A model generated the notes under the pieces. The model had not been told where the DNA came from. It worked only from the letters and a program-made list of their open reading frames with translations, and did not search any database. A DNA stretch of 51,371 bases from Candidatus Fibrimonadaceae bacterium (GTDB lineage: Bacteria > Fibrobacterota > Fibrobacteria > Fibrobacterales > Fibrobacteraceae): positions 1 through 51,371 of the forward strand of contig JAITFN010000028.1 in NCBI GenBank assembly GCA_031281345.1. Reading direction: 5' to 3'. Position numbers and translations under genes: made by a program. Shown here in pieces: positions 25,810 through 33,001 of this stretch. How positions within the stretch are numbered: position 1 is the first letter of the stretch; each line of letters starts with the position of its first letter.

Positions 25810-26328
25810 ATGCGAATAACAGCAGGCGATTTGCGAGGGCGTGCTTTGCCCTCCGTGAAAGACAAAAACGTTCGTCCCACTTCTTCAAAAACCAGAGAAG
25901 CCCTTTTCAACATTATTGGCTGCGTTCAAGGCTTTAAGGTTTTGGATTTATACGCCGGCACAGGCTCTGTGGGTTTTGAAGCTATATCAAGAGGTGCAAG
26001 CTCGGTAGCGATGGTGGAAATTTCAAGCAACCTTTTGCGAGTGATAAAAGAAACCGCAGATAAATGGAAAATAGCAGAAAAAGTTATTTGCCACAGAAAC
26101 GATGTTCTGCGCTTTGCAGCGCAAAATTCCGAGTCTCCAGAAAAATACGATTTGATTTTCGCAGACCCACCATTCAACAAAGAATATCCAGACCTCAGAA
26201 TCTTTTTGCCAAAACTGAGCGAAAACGGCTTTGCTGTTTTTGAAGTTCCTTCTAGAGCTATGCCCGCTTGGGCAGGCGAGGCAAAAAAGCTTAGAAGCTA
26301 TGGGGAATCTAGCTTATTGATTTTCTAA
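25810..26328 (+). CDS. rsmD: 16S rRNA (guanine966-N2)-methyltransferase
   Basis: RsmD methylates G966 of 16S rRNA. The 172 residues start MRITAGDLRGRAL with VRPTSSKTREALFNII, then the SAM-binding LDLYAGTGSVGFEAISRG, and the catalytic FADPPF. The ATG follows the tRNA 3' end by only 5 bases and has no ribosome site outside the tRNA itself. The stop overlaps the convergent CDF gene by 4 bases. Confidence 0.95.
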   Translation: MRITAGDLRGRALPSVKDKNVRPTSSKTREALFNIIGCVQGFKVLDLYAGTGSVGFEAISRGASSVAMVEISSNLLRVIKETADKWKIAEKVICHRNDVLRFAAQNSESPEKYDLIFADPPFNKEYPDLRIFLPKLSENGFAVFEVPSRAMPAWAGEAKKLRSYGESSLLIF

Positions 26329-27248
26329 TCCTCTTTATGCTCGCATTTATCGCCTTCGCACTCGGTTTCTAGCGTGCAGTGATTTATGCCAAAGTGTGAG
26401 GCTTCGTGGCGAATTTCGTCTTTGATTTTTGGAATGCCGCTTAGCGATATTCCACTTTTTAGAACTATGTGAGCGGTTAATGCGGTTTGGGTTGTGGAAA
26501 GAGCCCATATATGCAAATGGTGAACGCTTTTAACGCCCTCTACCTTTGCTATTTCTTCGGCAACCTCTGTGAAGTCTATATTGTGCGGCACTCCGTCCAT
26601 GCTAATTCTCAGAGTTTGCTTCAATAGCACCCAAGTACTTATGAAAATCACAATCGCAACTACAATGCTAACCACGCTGTCTATCCAGTAAAAGCCCGAG
26701 AACATTATTATAGCACCAGAAATCACCACGCCAACAGACACAAGAGCATCTGCCATTAGGTGTAAATATGCACCCTTTACATTCAAATCATTTTCCTTGC
26801 TCTTGAAAAACAGCATAGCGGTAAAACCGTTTATAAAAATGCCTATGCCCGCTGTTATCATAACAACCTTTCCATTTATTTCCACAGGCGAGGAAATTCG
26901 CTCTATAGCCTCGTAAACTATGGCAATTATTGCCAGCAGGAGAATAATGGCGTTTGCAAGTGCGGCTAAAATAGTAGCTTTTTTGTAGCCGTAGGTGTAT
27001 TTTGGGGTGGGTTTTGCTAGGGCAAGGCGAAATGCCAAAAGCGCAATAACAAGGCTTGCGGTATCTGCCAGGTTGTGACCAGCATCTGCCATAACCGCTA
27101 GAGAACCGCCCAAATAACCAACTATAGCTTCTACAACAGTAAAAGTTATATTTAACGCAATGCCCCATATAAAGGCTTTTCGCACATTTTGAACGTCAAA
27201 ATGCGAGTGGTCGTGATGGCTATGACCGTGGCTGTGGTTATCTGGCAT
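26325..27248 (-). CDS. CDF-family cation efflux protein (CzcD/ZitB type)
   Basis: A zinc/cobalt/cadmium-proton antiporter of 307 residues. A His-rich N-terminus (HSHGHSHHDHSH) is followed by six membrane segments. The metal sites are visible as DAGHNLAD in helix 2 and MADALVSVG in helix 5. A C-terminal cytoplasmic domain with HHLHIWALS follows. It overlaps the end of the Skp gene by 11 bases and belongs to that operon. Confidence 0.95.
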   Translation of the reverse strand: MPDNHSHGHSHHDHSHFDVQNVRKAFIWGIALNITFTVVEAIVGYLGGSLAVMADAGHNLADTASLVIALLAFRLALAKPTPKYTYGYKKATILAALANAIILLLAIIAIVYEAIERISSPVEINGKVVMITAGIGIFINGFTAMLFFKSKENDLNVKGAYLHLMADALVSVGVVISGAIIMFSGFYWIDSVVSIVVAIVIFISTWVLLKQTLRISMDGVPHNIDFTEVAEEIAKVEGVKSVHHLHIWALSTTQTALTAHIVLKSGISLSGIPKIKDEIRHEASHFGINHCTLETECEGDKCEHKED

Positions 27249-27756
27249 TTAAATAATCCAGTACTTTTTGGGTTAAATCGTTCTCGTTTTTCCAAAAAAG
27301 CACCGCACCGGTGGCTCTGTCTAAAACGTAATCATAGCCTTCACTCAAGGCTATCTCTGTTATGGCTTTTTTTATCAATGCTATTATAGGGGCACTTACC
27401 TTTTCGTTTTCGACTAAAAGTTCGCCATTCCTGCCATAGATTTTTTCAATGAATTTTTTAAGTTCGGTGTCTTTTCGGGCATATTCTGCCTCCAATTCCC
27501 TTTTATGCTCATCAGAAATCATTAAACTCTGCTTTTCTAGCCTTTCTTTCACAAAACCTAGCTCTTTTTGGAGCAAATTAGCCTGCTGTTCCCACTTTGC
27601 CACCTGCCTATCATACTCTTCTTGTGCCTTTTTTGTGCCCTTATAGCCCTCAAATATGAGTTTTGAGTCCACGTGCGCAATGCGCATTCCATCTGCCGCC
27701 ACCGCAAAAGAAACGGATAATAATATGAAAAACAAGAATTTTTTATATAAAGACAT
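27238..27756 (-). CDS. OmpH/Skp-family periplasmic chaperone
   Basis: Skp holds unfolded outer-membrane proteins in the periplasm. A signal peptide (1-20) leads to MRIAHVDSKLIFEGYKGTKKAQEEYD, then a long charged coiled coil (about 45-115) and a closing VSAPIIALIKKAITEIALSEGYDYVLDR, the typical Skp core strand. Length is 172. Together with SurA at the far end of the window it covers the two periplasmic chaperone routes. Confidence 0.9.
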   Translation of the reverse strand: MSLYKKFLFFILLSVSFAVAADGMRIAHVDSKLIFEGYKGTKKAQEEYDRQVAKWEQQANLLQKELGFVKERLEKQSLMISDEHKRELEAEYARKDTELKKFIEKIYGRNGELLVENEKVSAPIIALIKKAITEIALSEGYDYVLDRATGAVLFWKNENDLTQKVLDYLNAR

Positions 27757-27762
27757 AAGGAA

Positions 27763-27806
27763 AATGTAGAAAATCCCTTGACAACCTGATAATTTTTTTC
27801 TATATT
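27763..27806. promoter_or_regulatory. Divergent promoters, skp-like and AEK-rich lipoprotein
   Basis: Minus strand TACATT (27763-27768) ends 6 bases before the ATG at 27756. On the plus strand TTGACA (27778-27783), 17 bases, TATATT (27801-27806) gives a leader with AGAGAGGAT before the ATG at 27841. Confidence 0.65.
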
Positions 27807-27840
27807 TTTGGTCAAAGCTTTAACCCAGAGAGGATCCTCA

Positions 27841-28221
27841 ATGAATAAGATTGCTAAAATAGCAGTAGTTGCTTCAATAGCCCTAGCCTTCACAGCATGT
27901 GGAGAAGACAAAAAGAAAGCCGAAGCCGAAGCCGCAGCCAAAAAAGCCGAAGCCGAAGCCGCAGCCCAGAAAGCCGAAGCCGAAAAAGCCGAAGCTGAAA
28001 AAGCCGCAGCCGAAAAAGCTGTCCAAGACTCAATCGCCGCCGCAGCAGAAGAGGCAAAAAGAGTCGCTGACTCCATAGCCGCCGCTGATTCCATTGCAAA
28101 AGCAGGCAAAAAAGGTGCCAAAGCCGCTCCAAAAGCACCAGCAGCAGCAGAGGCCCCTGTTCAGGCTTCTGAAGCTACAAAGGAAAAGGCAGCCGGCAAA
28201 CTAGGAAAATTGAAAAAATAA
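27841..28221 (+). CDS. Ala/Glu/Lys-rich coiled-coil lipoprotein (126 aa)
   Basis: Lipobox FTAC (Cys19) is followed by KKAEAEAAAKKAEAEAAAQ-type repeats up to about residue 60, a predicted single long helix like the TolA stalk. A Ser/Ala-rich SIAAADSIAKAGKK part and a basic end LGKLKK follow. It could span the periplasm or act as a murein-lipoprotein-like spacer (inference). The start is the ATG at 27841, which carries the lipoprotein signal; an in-frame ATG at 27808 would put 11 extra residues before it. Confidence 0.8.
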   Translation: MNKIAKIAVVASIALAFTACGEDKKKAEAEAAAKKAEAEAAAQKAEAEKAEAEKAAAEKAVQDSIAAAAEEAKRVADSIAAADSIAKAGKKGAKAAPKAPAAAEAPVQASEATKEKAAGKLGKLKK

Positions 28222-28242
28222 GCAATAATTTTATTTTTACTA

Positions 28243-28275
28243 AAACCTGCGCGTTTTTCGTGTAGGTTTTTTTTG
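28243..28275 (+). terminator. Rho-independent terminator
   Basis: AAACCTGCGCG (28243-28253), TTTTT loop, CGTGTAGGTTT (28259-28269), with two G-U pairs, then a T run. It closes the AEK-rich lipoprotein gene. Confidence 0.8.
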
Positions 28276-28325
28276 TTAAAAAACATTAAAAATACCAAAA
28301 ATGCAAAAAAAACGCATTTTATACC

Positions 28326-28354
28326 TTTACAAAACCTTTAGAATTTGCTATATT
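28326..28354 (+). promoter_or_regulatory. Promoter of the first paired lipoprotein
   Basis: TTTACA (28326-28331), 17 bases, TATATT (28349-28354). An AGGAG site follows 6 bases before the ATG at 28388. Confidence 0.6.
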
Positions 28355-28387
28355 TGTACTTGAAAATTTTCAAAATAGGAGTTTTTT

Positions 28388-28984
28388 ATGTTCACAATGA
28401 AAAAATTTGCCGTTTTGGCAGCAGCAGGTTTCATGGCTTTCTCAGCAATTTCTTGTACCGATGAGGAAGGTACTGAAGGTGGCGGTGTCGTACTTAGCGA
28501 TAAATGGGATAAATCAGGCACTGTAGAACTTGGTGGTGCTTCAAATGCTGATTTAGGTTCTTTCCTTGATATAGATGTAGGTAATCCGTTTACGGTTTAT
28601 AAGAAAGGCCAATCTGCAGCCAACAATTCTAAAATAGACCTCATATTTGATGGTAATAATCTCTTAACACCAGAAGGTTGTAGCAGTGGCACTTTCTGCG
28701 ATTTGGATGAGAACGATGCTGCTCTTGTTGATGTATCAAGTGTGAGTGCTATTAAAGCAGCATCAGTTCCTTCTGATATTCAGGATTGGGTTGATTCACA
28801 TCTAGATGCGGATGGTGTACCAGACGACATGTTAATGAACTTGATAGTTTCAAAAGTGTCGGCTAAAAAGGGTGGAACATACCTTGTGCTTACAACTGGT
28901 GACAATCTTGCTTTAGTCGTTGTTGGCGATGATCTTTCCACAGCTTCTGTTACTCTTTCTATTGGCAGAACTCCTCTACCATAA
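28388..28984 (+). CDS. Lipoprotein, paralogue 1 of a tandem pair
   Basis: Lipobox AISC (Cys23) precedes a short Gly/Glu linker and a domain shared with the next gene: GTVELGGASN, LGSFLDID, NPFTVY, GQSAAN, KIDLIFDG, a Cys pair (EGC..C), DVSSVSAIKA, KKGGTYLV, GDNLALVVV and SIGRTPLP. The pattern suggests a beta-sandwich of about 160 residues with one disulfide. Function unknown. It has its own promoter and terminator. Confidence 0.75.
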   Translation: MFTMKKFAVLAAAGFMAFSAISCTDEEGTEGGGVVLSDKWDKSGTVELGGASNADLGSFLDIDVGNPFTVYKKGQSAANNSKIDLIFDGNNLLTPEGCSSGTFCDLDENDAALVDVSSVSAIKAASVPSDIQDWVDSHLDADGVPDDMLMNLIVSKVSAKKGGTYLVLTTGDNLALVVVGDDLSTASVTLSIGRTPLP

Positions 28985-29012
28985 TAATAATAACATAACC
29001 GCTTAACAGCAT

Positions 29013-29043
29013 GTGCCCCCGCCCGTAAGGGAGGGGGTTTTTT
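29013..29043 (+). terminator. Rho-independent terminator after paralogue 1
   Basis: CCCCCGCCC (29013-29021), GTAA loop, GGGAGGGGG (29026-29034), then a run of T. The stem is nearly perfect. Confidence 0.9.
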
Positions 29044-29057
29044 GTTTTTAAAATTGC

Positions 29058-29063
29058 TATATT
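29058..29063 (+). promoter_or_regulatory. -10 box of paralogue 2
   Basis: TATATT just after the T-tail of the preceding terminator. The leader carries AGGAG before the ATG at 29100. A second TATATT lies at 29072. Confidence 0.45.
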
Positions 29064-29099
29064 CACAGCAGTATATTTTTCCAAATTTAGGAGTTCATT

Positions 29100-29870
29100 A
29101 TGAAAACTAACCGTTTTCTTTCATTAGTGGCAATTTTTGCCGTTTCATTTGCCTTTTTCGCTTGTTCAAACGATGATTCGTCCTTGGAGCCTTCAAGCGA
29201 TTCATCTCAGAAGGTTTATTGCCAATTAACCTCAGGGGCTTGTTCACAAATGTCGCTTTCCGCATGTATGGAATTAGTTAGTGCAGGTCAGGCAATAATA
29301 GCGCAAAATTGTTCAGCAGGCAATGGCAGTAGCAGTTCGGTGGATAATGGCAGGAGCAGTTCCTCTGAGGAGCAGCCTCAGCCTAGCACGAGCTGGGATA
29401 TAACAGGCACTGTAGAGCTTGGTGGTGCTTCAAATGCCACATTGGGTTCCTTCCTAGATGTAGATACAAATCCGTTTACGGTTTATATGGCAGGCCAAGC
29501 TGCAGCTAACAAAAATAAGATAGACCTTGTATTTGATGGTACTTACTTCCTAACACAAGAAGGTTGCGTTGAGGTTAACAATTCTCTTTGTGGAGCTAGA
29601 ATGGCTGGTTACGATGAAAACTTCGAAGCTACTCTTCTTGATGTATCAAACGTGAGTGCTATTAAAGCAACTTCAACTCCTGATGAAATTTGGGACTATA
29701 TTGAAGCAAATATAAATACTCTTATCGATAAAAGAGTTTTGCAAGTGATAGCTAAAAAGGGTGGGAAATTCCTTATGGAAACGACTGACGGCGATCTTGC
29801 TCTAATCATTGTTAATGATGTTTCCACTTCTTCTGCTAAGCTTTCTATTAGCAGAGTCGCTTGGGAATAA
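29100..29870 (+). CDS. Lipoprotein, paralogue 2 of a tandem pair
   Basis: Lipobox FFAC (Cys22) is followed by an insert absent from paralogue 1: a Cys-containing segment (YCQLTSGACSQMSLSACMEL) and a Ser-rich linker (about 75-97). The domain shared with the upstream gene follows, with the same order of motifs (GTVELGGASN, LGSFLDVD, NPFTVY, KIDLVFDG, DVSNVSAIKA, KKGGKFL, GDLALIIV, SISR). The two genes arose by duplication; the second gained a Cys-rich N-terminal module. Function unknown. Confidence 0.75.
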   Translation: MKTNRFLSLVAIFAVSFAFFACSNDDSSLEPSSDSSQKVYCQLTSGACSQMSLSACMELVSAGQAIIAQNCSAGNGSSSSVDNGRSSSSEEQPQPSTSWDITGTVELGGASNATLGSFLDVDTNPFTVYMAGQAAANKNKIDLVFDGTYFLTQEGCVEVNNSLCGARMAGYDENFEATLLDVSNVSAIKATSTPDEIWDYIEANINTLIDKRVLQVIAKKGGKFLMETTDGDLALIIVNDVSTSSAKLSISRVAWE

Positions 29871-29892
29871 AGAAGTAGTTTATAATAAAATA

Positions 29893-29927
29893 ACCTCCCT
29901 CCTTTGCGGTGGGGGGTTTTTGTTTTT
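29893..29927 (+). terminator. Terminator overlapping the next promoter
   Basis: ACCTCCCTCC (29893-29902), TTTGC loop, GGTGGGGGGT, then a T run to 29927. The TATATT of the following gene starts at 29929, so the stop of one unit touches the start of the next. Confidence 0.8.
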
Positions 29928-29928
29928 G

Positions 29929-29941
29929 TATATTTAAGTGT
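29929..29941 (+). promoter_or_regulatory. -10 box and spacer of the PIN-domain gene
   Basis: TATATT (29929-29934) then TAAGTGT (7 bases) and the ATG at 29942; no ribosome site. Confidence 0.5.
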
Positions 29942-30445
29942 ATGAGTGAACTTCAAAAGAGTATCTATATTGAGACTACTATACCAAGTTATGCTACGGC
30001 AAAACCGAGTATGGATATAATATCTGCTACTAGGCAAAATATCACTAAATTGTTTTGGGAATACGAGAGAAACAAATATAGACTTTATATAAGTCAATTC
30101 GTTTTAGCAGAATGCAAGCAAGGGGATTTAGATGCAGCGAACCGGAGATTGGAATTTATAAAAAACATTGCCTTAATTCCAGAAACAGATTCAACTGAAA
30201 ATTTAGCAAATGAATATTTTAAATTTTTAAAAATTTCAGAAAGAGCAAAAACAGATTGTTTTCATTTAGCTGTGTGCGTAGAGGCAAAAATAGATTATTT
30301 AATGAGTTGGAATTGTTCACATTTAGGAGTTGAAGCTTACGCCAAAATATACGAATATAATGGTAAAAAAGGGCTTTGGATACCAAAATTGGTCACTCCA
30401 GAGCATCTTATTCAATTAGAAAGGGAGGAATCAAATGTTGTATGA
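29942..30445 (+). CDS. PIN-domain protein (VapC-like toxin candidate)
   Basis: The 167 residues have the PIN-fold layout: YIETTIPSYATAKPS at the N-terminus (Glu11 where many VapC have Asp), SQFVLAECKQGD in the middle, and KTDCFHLAVCVEAKIDYLMSWNCSHLG carrying later acidic residues of the Mg2+ site. PIN proteins of this subgroup are RNases and usually occur as toxins beside a small antitoxin. A 56-codon gene overlaps the 3' end. The order toxin then antitoxin is the reverse of classical vapBC. The start chosen is 29942; a longer frame from 29909 would cross the promoter. Confidence 0.78.
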   Translation: MSELQKSIYIETTIPSYATAKPSMDIISATRQNITKLFWEYERNKYRLYISQFVLAECKQGDLDAANRRLEFIKNIALIPETDSTENLANEYFKFLKISERAKTDCFHLAVCVEAKIDYLMSWNCSHLGVEAYAKIYEYNGKKGLWIPKLVTPEHLIQLEREESNVV

Positions 30446-30605
30446 CCGTGAAGAAGACATAGTGGCAGAAGTTCATCGTATTAGAGCTGAGCTTTTGGAA
30501 AAATATGGTGGCATATCTGGTTGGCATAGGCATAACGTTGAAGAACGTCCGCTACTGGAAAAAGAAGGTTGGCGTTTTGCTACCGAAGAAGAACTTCGTC
30601 GTTGA
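30435..30605 (+). CDS. Small partner protein (56 aa), candidate antitoxin
   Basis: It starts with GGGAGG 6 bases before the ATG and overlaps the PIN gene by 11 bases. The sequence has an N-terminal helix (EEDIVAEVHRIRAELLEKYGG) with the IVxEVxxIRxE pattern of small partners that often follow PIN genes, then a Trp/His-rich turn and a C-terminal acidic-basic helix. No ribbon-helix-helix DNA-binding motif is obvious. Its role as antitoxin is inferred from position and size. Confidence 0.65.
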   Translation: MLYDREEDIVAEVHRIRAELLEKYGGISGWHRHNVEERPLLEKEGWRFATEEELRR

Positions 30606-30609
30606 GATG

Positions 30610-31548
30610 TTAAGAGTTTATTAACTTCTCCGTTATTCTCTCGTCTTCTTCGTGGTCGTCGTGAGGGTCTAAGTGTATTAGAACTTCCATAATATCTAAA
30701 TGAGAAGCTAAAAAGGAATCCCTAACTCGGTTGCCAATTAGGTGCGCTTGGTATAGGGTTATGCTCGGTGTTAAAACTATGTGCATATCTATATATAATG
30801 AACCGCCGGAATAGCGGGTGCGCAAATTGTGAACGCTTTTAACTTCGGGGGTTGCCAGGGCTATTTTCATAAGTTTCCCTTTTATCTCTTTTGATGCACC
30901 CCTGTCTATAATCTCTGAAATTCCGGGCCAGGCAATGTGAAAAGCGGCCTGCAAAATAAATATAGATACCAGTATGGCACCAACGGCATCTAAAAAGAAC
31001 CAATCTGGAAAAACATAAGAAGCCAAAATTGCCACAAGCACGGGAATTGAGCTAATGGCATCTGAACGGTGATGCCACGCATTTGCAACTGTGGCAGAAC
31101 TTTTAATGCGTTTGCCAATTTTAAGCGTGTAGTGATATAGCCACTCTTTTACAATTATTGAAACAAATGCCATTACAGCGGCAACAAGCGTTGGCGAACT
31201 GGATTTATGCTCGCTCAAAGATTTTATAGCCTCCAAAGCCAAAACAACACCCACAGAAGCGAGCACCAGCCCTATAGCCACAGATATAAGCGTTTCTATG
31301 CGGCGATGCCCGTAGGGGTGTTCCACATCTGGCGGCTGGTTCCAATAGCGCGAACCTATCAAAATGGCAATATCTGTGCTTAAATCCGATAAACTGTGAA
31401 TGGCATCTGCGACCAAGGCACGGGAATTCCCAAAAATGCCAGCGAGAAACTTGGATATGGTGAGAAATATATTGATGCCCATACCCAGCAAAGTTACCTT
31501 GCGAACCTCCTTAGTGTTGTCTTCTATAGCCTTGTGCAGAATAGACAT
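30610..31548 (-). CDS. CDF-family cation efflux protein (FieF type)
   Basis: The 312 residues contain six membrane segments, the metal motif DAIHSLSDLSTD in helix 2, HRSDAISSIPVL in helix 5, and the C-terminal domain with VKSVHNLRTRYSGGSLYIDMHI. FieF-like proteins export iron or zinc. It differs from the other CDF gene by lacking a His-rich N-terminus. I place the start at the ATG at 31548 because TATATT ends 6 bases upstream; ten more codons are open but would include that promoter. Confidence 0.92.
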   Translation of the reverse strand: MSILHKAIEDNTKEVRKVTLLGMGINIFLTISKFLAGIFGNSRALVADAIHSLSDLSTDIAILIGSRYWNQPPDVEHPYGHRRIETLISVAIGLVLASVGVVLALEAIKSLSEHKSSSPTLVAAVMAFVSIIVKEWLYHYTLKIGKRIKSSATVANAWHHRSDAISSIPVLVAILASYVFPDWFFLDAVGAILVSIFILQAAFHIAWPGISEIIDRGASKEIKGKLMKIALATPEVKSVHNLRTRYSGGSLYIDMHIVLTPSITLYQAHLIGNRVRDSFLASHLDIMEVLIHLDPHDDHEEDERITEKLINS

Positions 31549-31554
31549 AGTTTT

Positions 31555-31576
31555 AATATAGTAAATCCCCCCTTGC
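31555..31576. repeat. 20-bp direct repeat, copy 1 (at the FieF promoter)
   Basis: TATAGTAAATC followed by CCCCCTTGC, identical to the copy at 31682-31701. On the minus strand it includes the sequence just upstream of the -10 of the FieF-type gene. Confidence 0.7.
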
Positions 31577-31607
31577 ATGGAGATTTTTTAACAAAAATCA
31601 CCATCTG

Positions 31608-31645
31608 TCCCCCCGTTTTTTCCGCTCGGAGAGCTAACGGGGGGA
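31608..31645. repeat. 10-bp stem hairpin in the FieF-macA spacer
   Basis: TCCCCCCGTT (31608-31617) pairs with AACGGGGGGA (31636-31645) across an 18-base loop. It is a strong stem on either strand. Confidence 0.6.
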
Positions 31646-31700
31646 ACGCCACAACGAAATTCAGAATTAATTAGTGGCTACTATAGTAAATCCCCCCTTG
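31636..31700 (-). repeat. 65-bp interspersed repeat, copy A
   Basis: It matches 34121-34185 in opposite orientation with 5 mismatches in 65. It lies upstream of the FieF-type gene, and reading toward that gene it includes ATTTACTATAGTAG and ends GCGTTCCCCCCGTT. The copies bracket the macA-glk pair. Confidence 0.85.
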
Positions 31701-31714
31701 CTAATTAACTTTTC

Positions 31715-31726
31715 TACATTTGAATA
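31715..31726 (+). promoter_or_regulatory. -10 box and spacer of the MacA-like gene
   Basis: TACATT (31715-31720) then TGAATA (6 bases) and the ATG at 31727. Confidence 0.4.
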
Positions 31727-33001
31727 ATGAAGCGTTCTTGGAAGATTTTAATTGTTTTGGTAATTATTAGCATAGCGGGAGGAGCTTTTTACTTTTACAA
31801 GCAGAAAAATTCAAAAAAGAATGCTACTTTAGAAACGGTTTACCCAACTATCGGCAATATTGTTCAAACCATAACGGCAACAGGCCGTTTGCAACCCATA
31901 GACCAGGTGGATGTTGGCACAGAAGTTTCTGGCACGGTTAGCAAAATTTATACGGACTTCAATCAGCAGGTTGAAAAGGGGCAGGTGCTTTTGCAAATAG
32001 ACCCGCTAAAGGCAAAGGCAAGAGTTCAGCAAACAAGAGCCGCTTATAGGTCTGCGGAAAACGAAAGGCAATATCAAAAACGCAATTACGAAAGAACACT
32101 GGAACTTTTTGAAAAAGGCTCCGTAGCCAAAATAGAATTGGAAACAGCGGAATACAAATACATAAATGCGCAGAATAGCTTGATAAATTCCAAAAGCAAT
32201 TTGGAGCAGGCAGAGCTGGATTTGGACAACTGCACAATAAAAAGCCCCATAGACGGCATAGTTTTGAGCAGGGCAGTGGAAGCCGGACAAACCGTGGCAG
32301 CCTCGCTTTCTGCACCAACCTTGTTCACGCTCGCTAGAGACTTAAACCAAATGGAGGTTAAAGCCGATGTTGACGAGGCGGATATTGGAATGGTGAAAAC
32401 TGGGCAGAAAGTTGAATTTTCCGTTGACGCCTTTCCAAATGATAAATTCACAGGCGAGGTACAAGAGGTTAGGCTTTCTCCAAATATCTCTTCAAATGTT
32501 GTGACCTATACCGTTGTGATAAAGGCAAATAACCCAGAGCAAAAACTTTTGCCCGGCATGACTGCAAACTGCAATATAATAGTTGAAGAGGCTTTGCAGG
32601 TTTTAACCATTCCGCTTCGCGCTCTGCAATTCAAGCCAGACGAAAATACACCTGGTTATGTGCCGCCATCAAGCGGTGGCGAAGGGCATTTCAGTGGTGG
32701 TGGTCGTGAAGGCCGTGAAGGTGGTGGTCGTGGCGGTGGTCGCGAAGGTGGAGGCAAGCGAGAAAATCAAAACAAAAACAGAGTGTGGGTGCTTGGAACA
32801 AACGGTTCTTTGAGCGTTCAGCGGGTTAATCTTGGGCTTTCTGACGGGGCAAAAATTCAAGTGCTAGATGGCGTGGATGCTGCTACTTCCATTGTTATTG
32901 GTGTGCAAGTTGCAAACGAAAAAAGCGGTCAAGCAACAAGTAGCCCCTTTATGCCACAGCGGAATACAAAAAGCGGCGGCGCAATGAAAACAAGGCTTTA
33001 A
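31727..33001 (+). CDS. MacA-like periplasmic membrane-fusion protein
   Basis: MacA-type adaptors link an inner-membrane ABC exporter to a TolC channel. The 424 residues have an N-terminal membrane anchor (8-26), a lipoyl half (DVGTEVSGTVSKIYTDFNQQVEKGQVLLQID), a long coiled-coil hairpin (about 85-165), the second lipoyl half (DNCTIKSPIDGIVLSRAVEAGQTV), a beta-barrel, and a membrane-proximal domain. Inside the last domain sits a Gly/Arg/Glu-rich insert (about 315-350) not typical of MacA. No macB or tolC gene lies next to it; the gene is an orphan here. Confidence 0.88.
   Translation: MKRSWKILIVLVIISIAGGAFYFYKQKNSKKNATLETVYPTIGNIVQTITATGRLQPIDQVDVGTEVSGTVSKIYTDFNQQVEKGQVLLQIDPLKAKARVQQTRAAYRSAENERQYQKRNYERTLELFEKGSVAKIELETAEYKYINAQNSLINSKSNLEQAELDLDNCTIKSPIDGIVLSRAVEAGQTVAASLSAPTLFTLARDLNQMEVKADVDEADIGMVKTGQKVEFSVDAFPNDKFTGEVQEVRLSPNISSNVVTYTVVIKANNPEQKLLPGMTANCNIIVEEALQVLTIPLRALQFKPDENTPGYVPPSSGGEGHFSGGGREGREGGGRGGGREGGGKRENQNKNRVWVLGTNGSLSVQRVNLGLSDGAKIQVLDGVDAATSIVIGVQVANEKSGQATSSPFMPQRNTKSGGAMKTRL

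Noticed and set aside
27558..28121. 187-codon minus-strand frame over the AEK-rich lipoprotein
   Set aside because: Its Ala/Ser repeats are the complement of the Ala/Glu/Lys repeats; no start signal.
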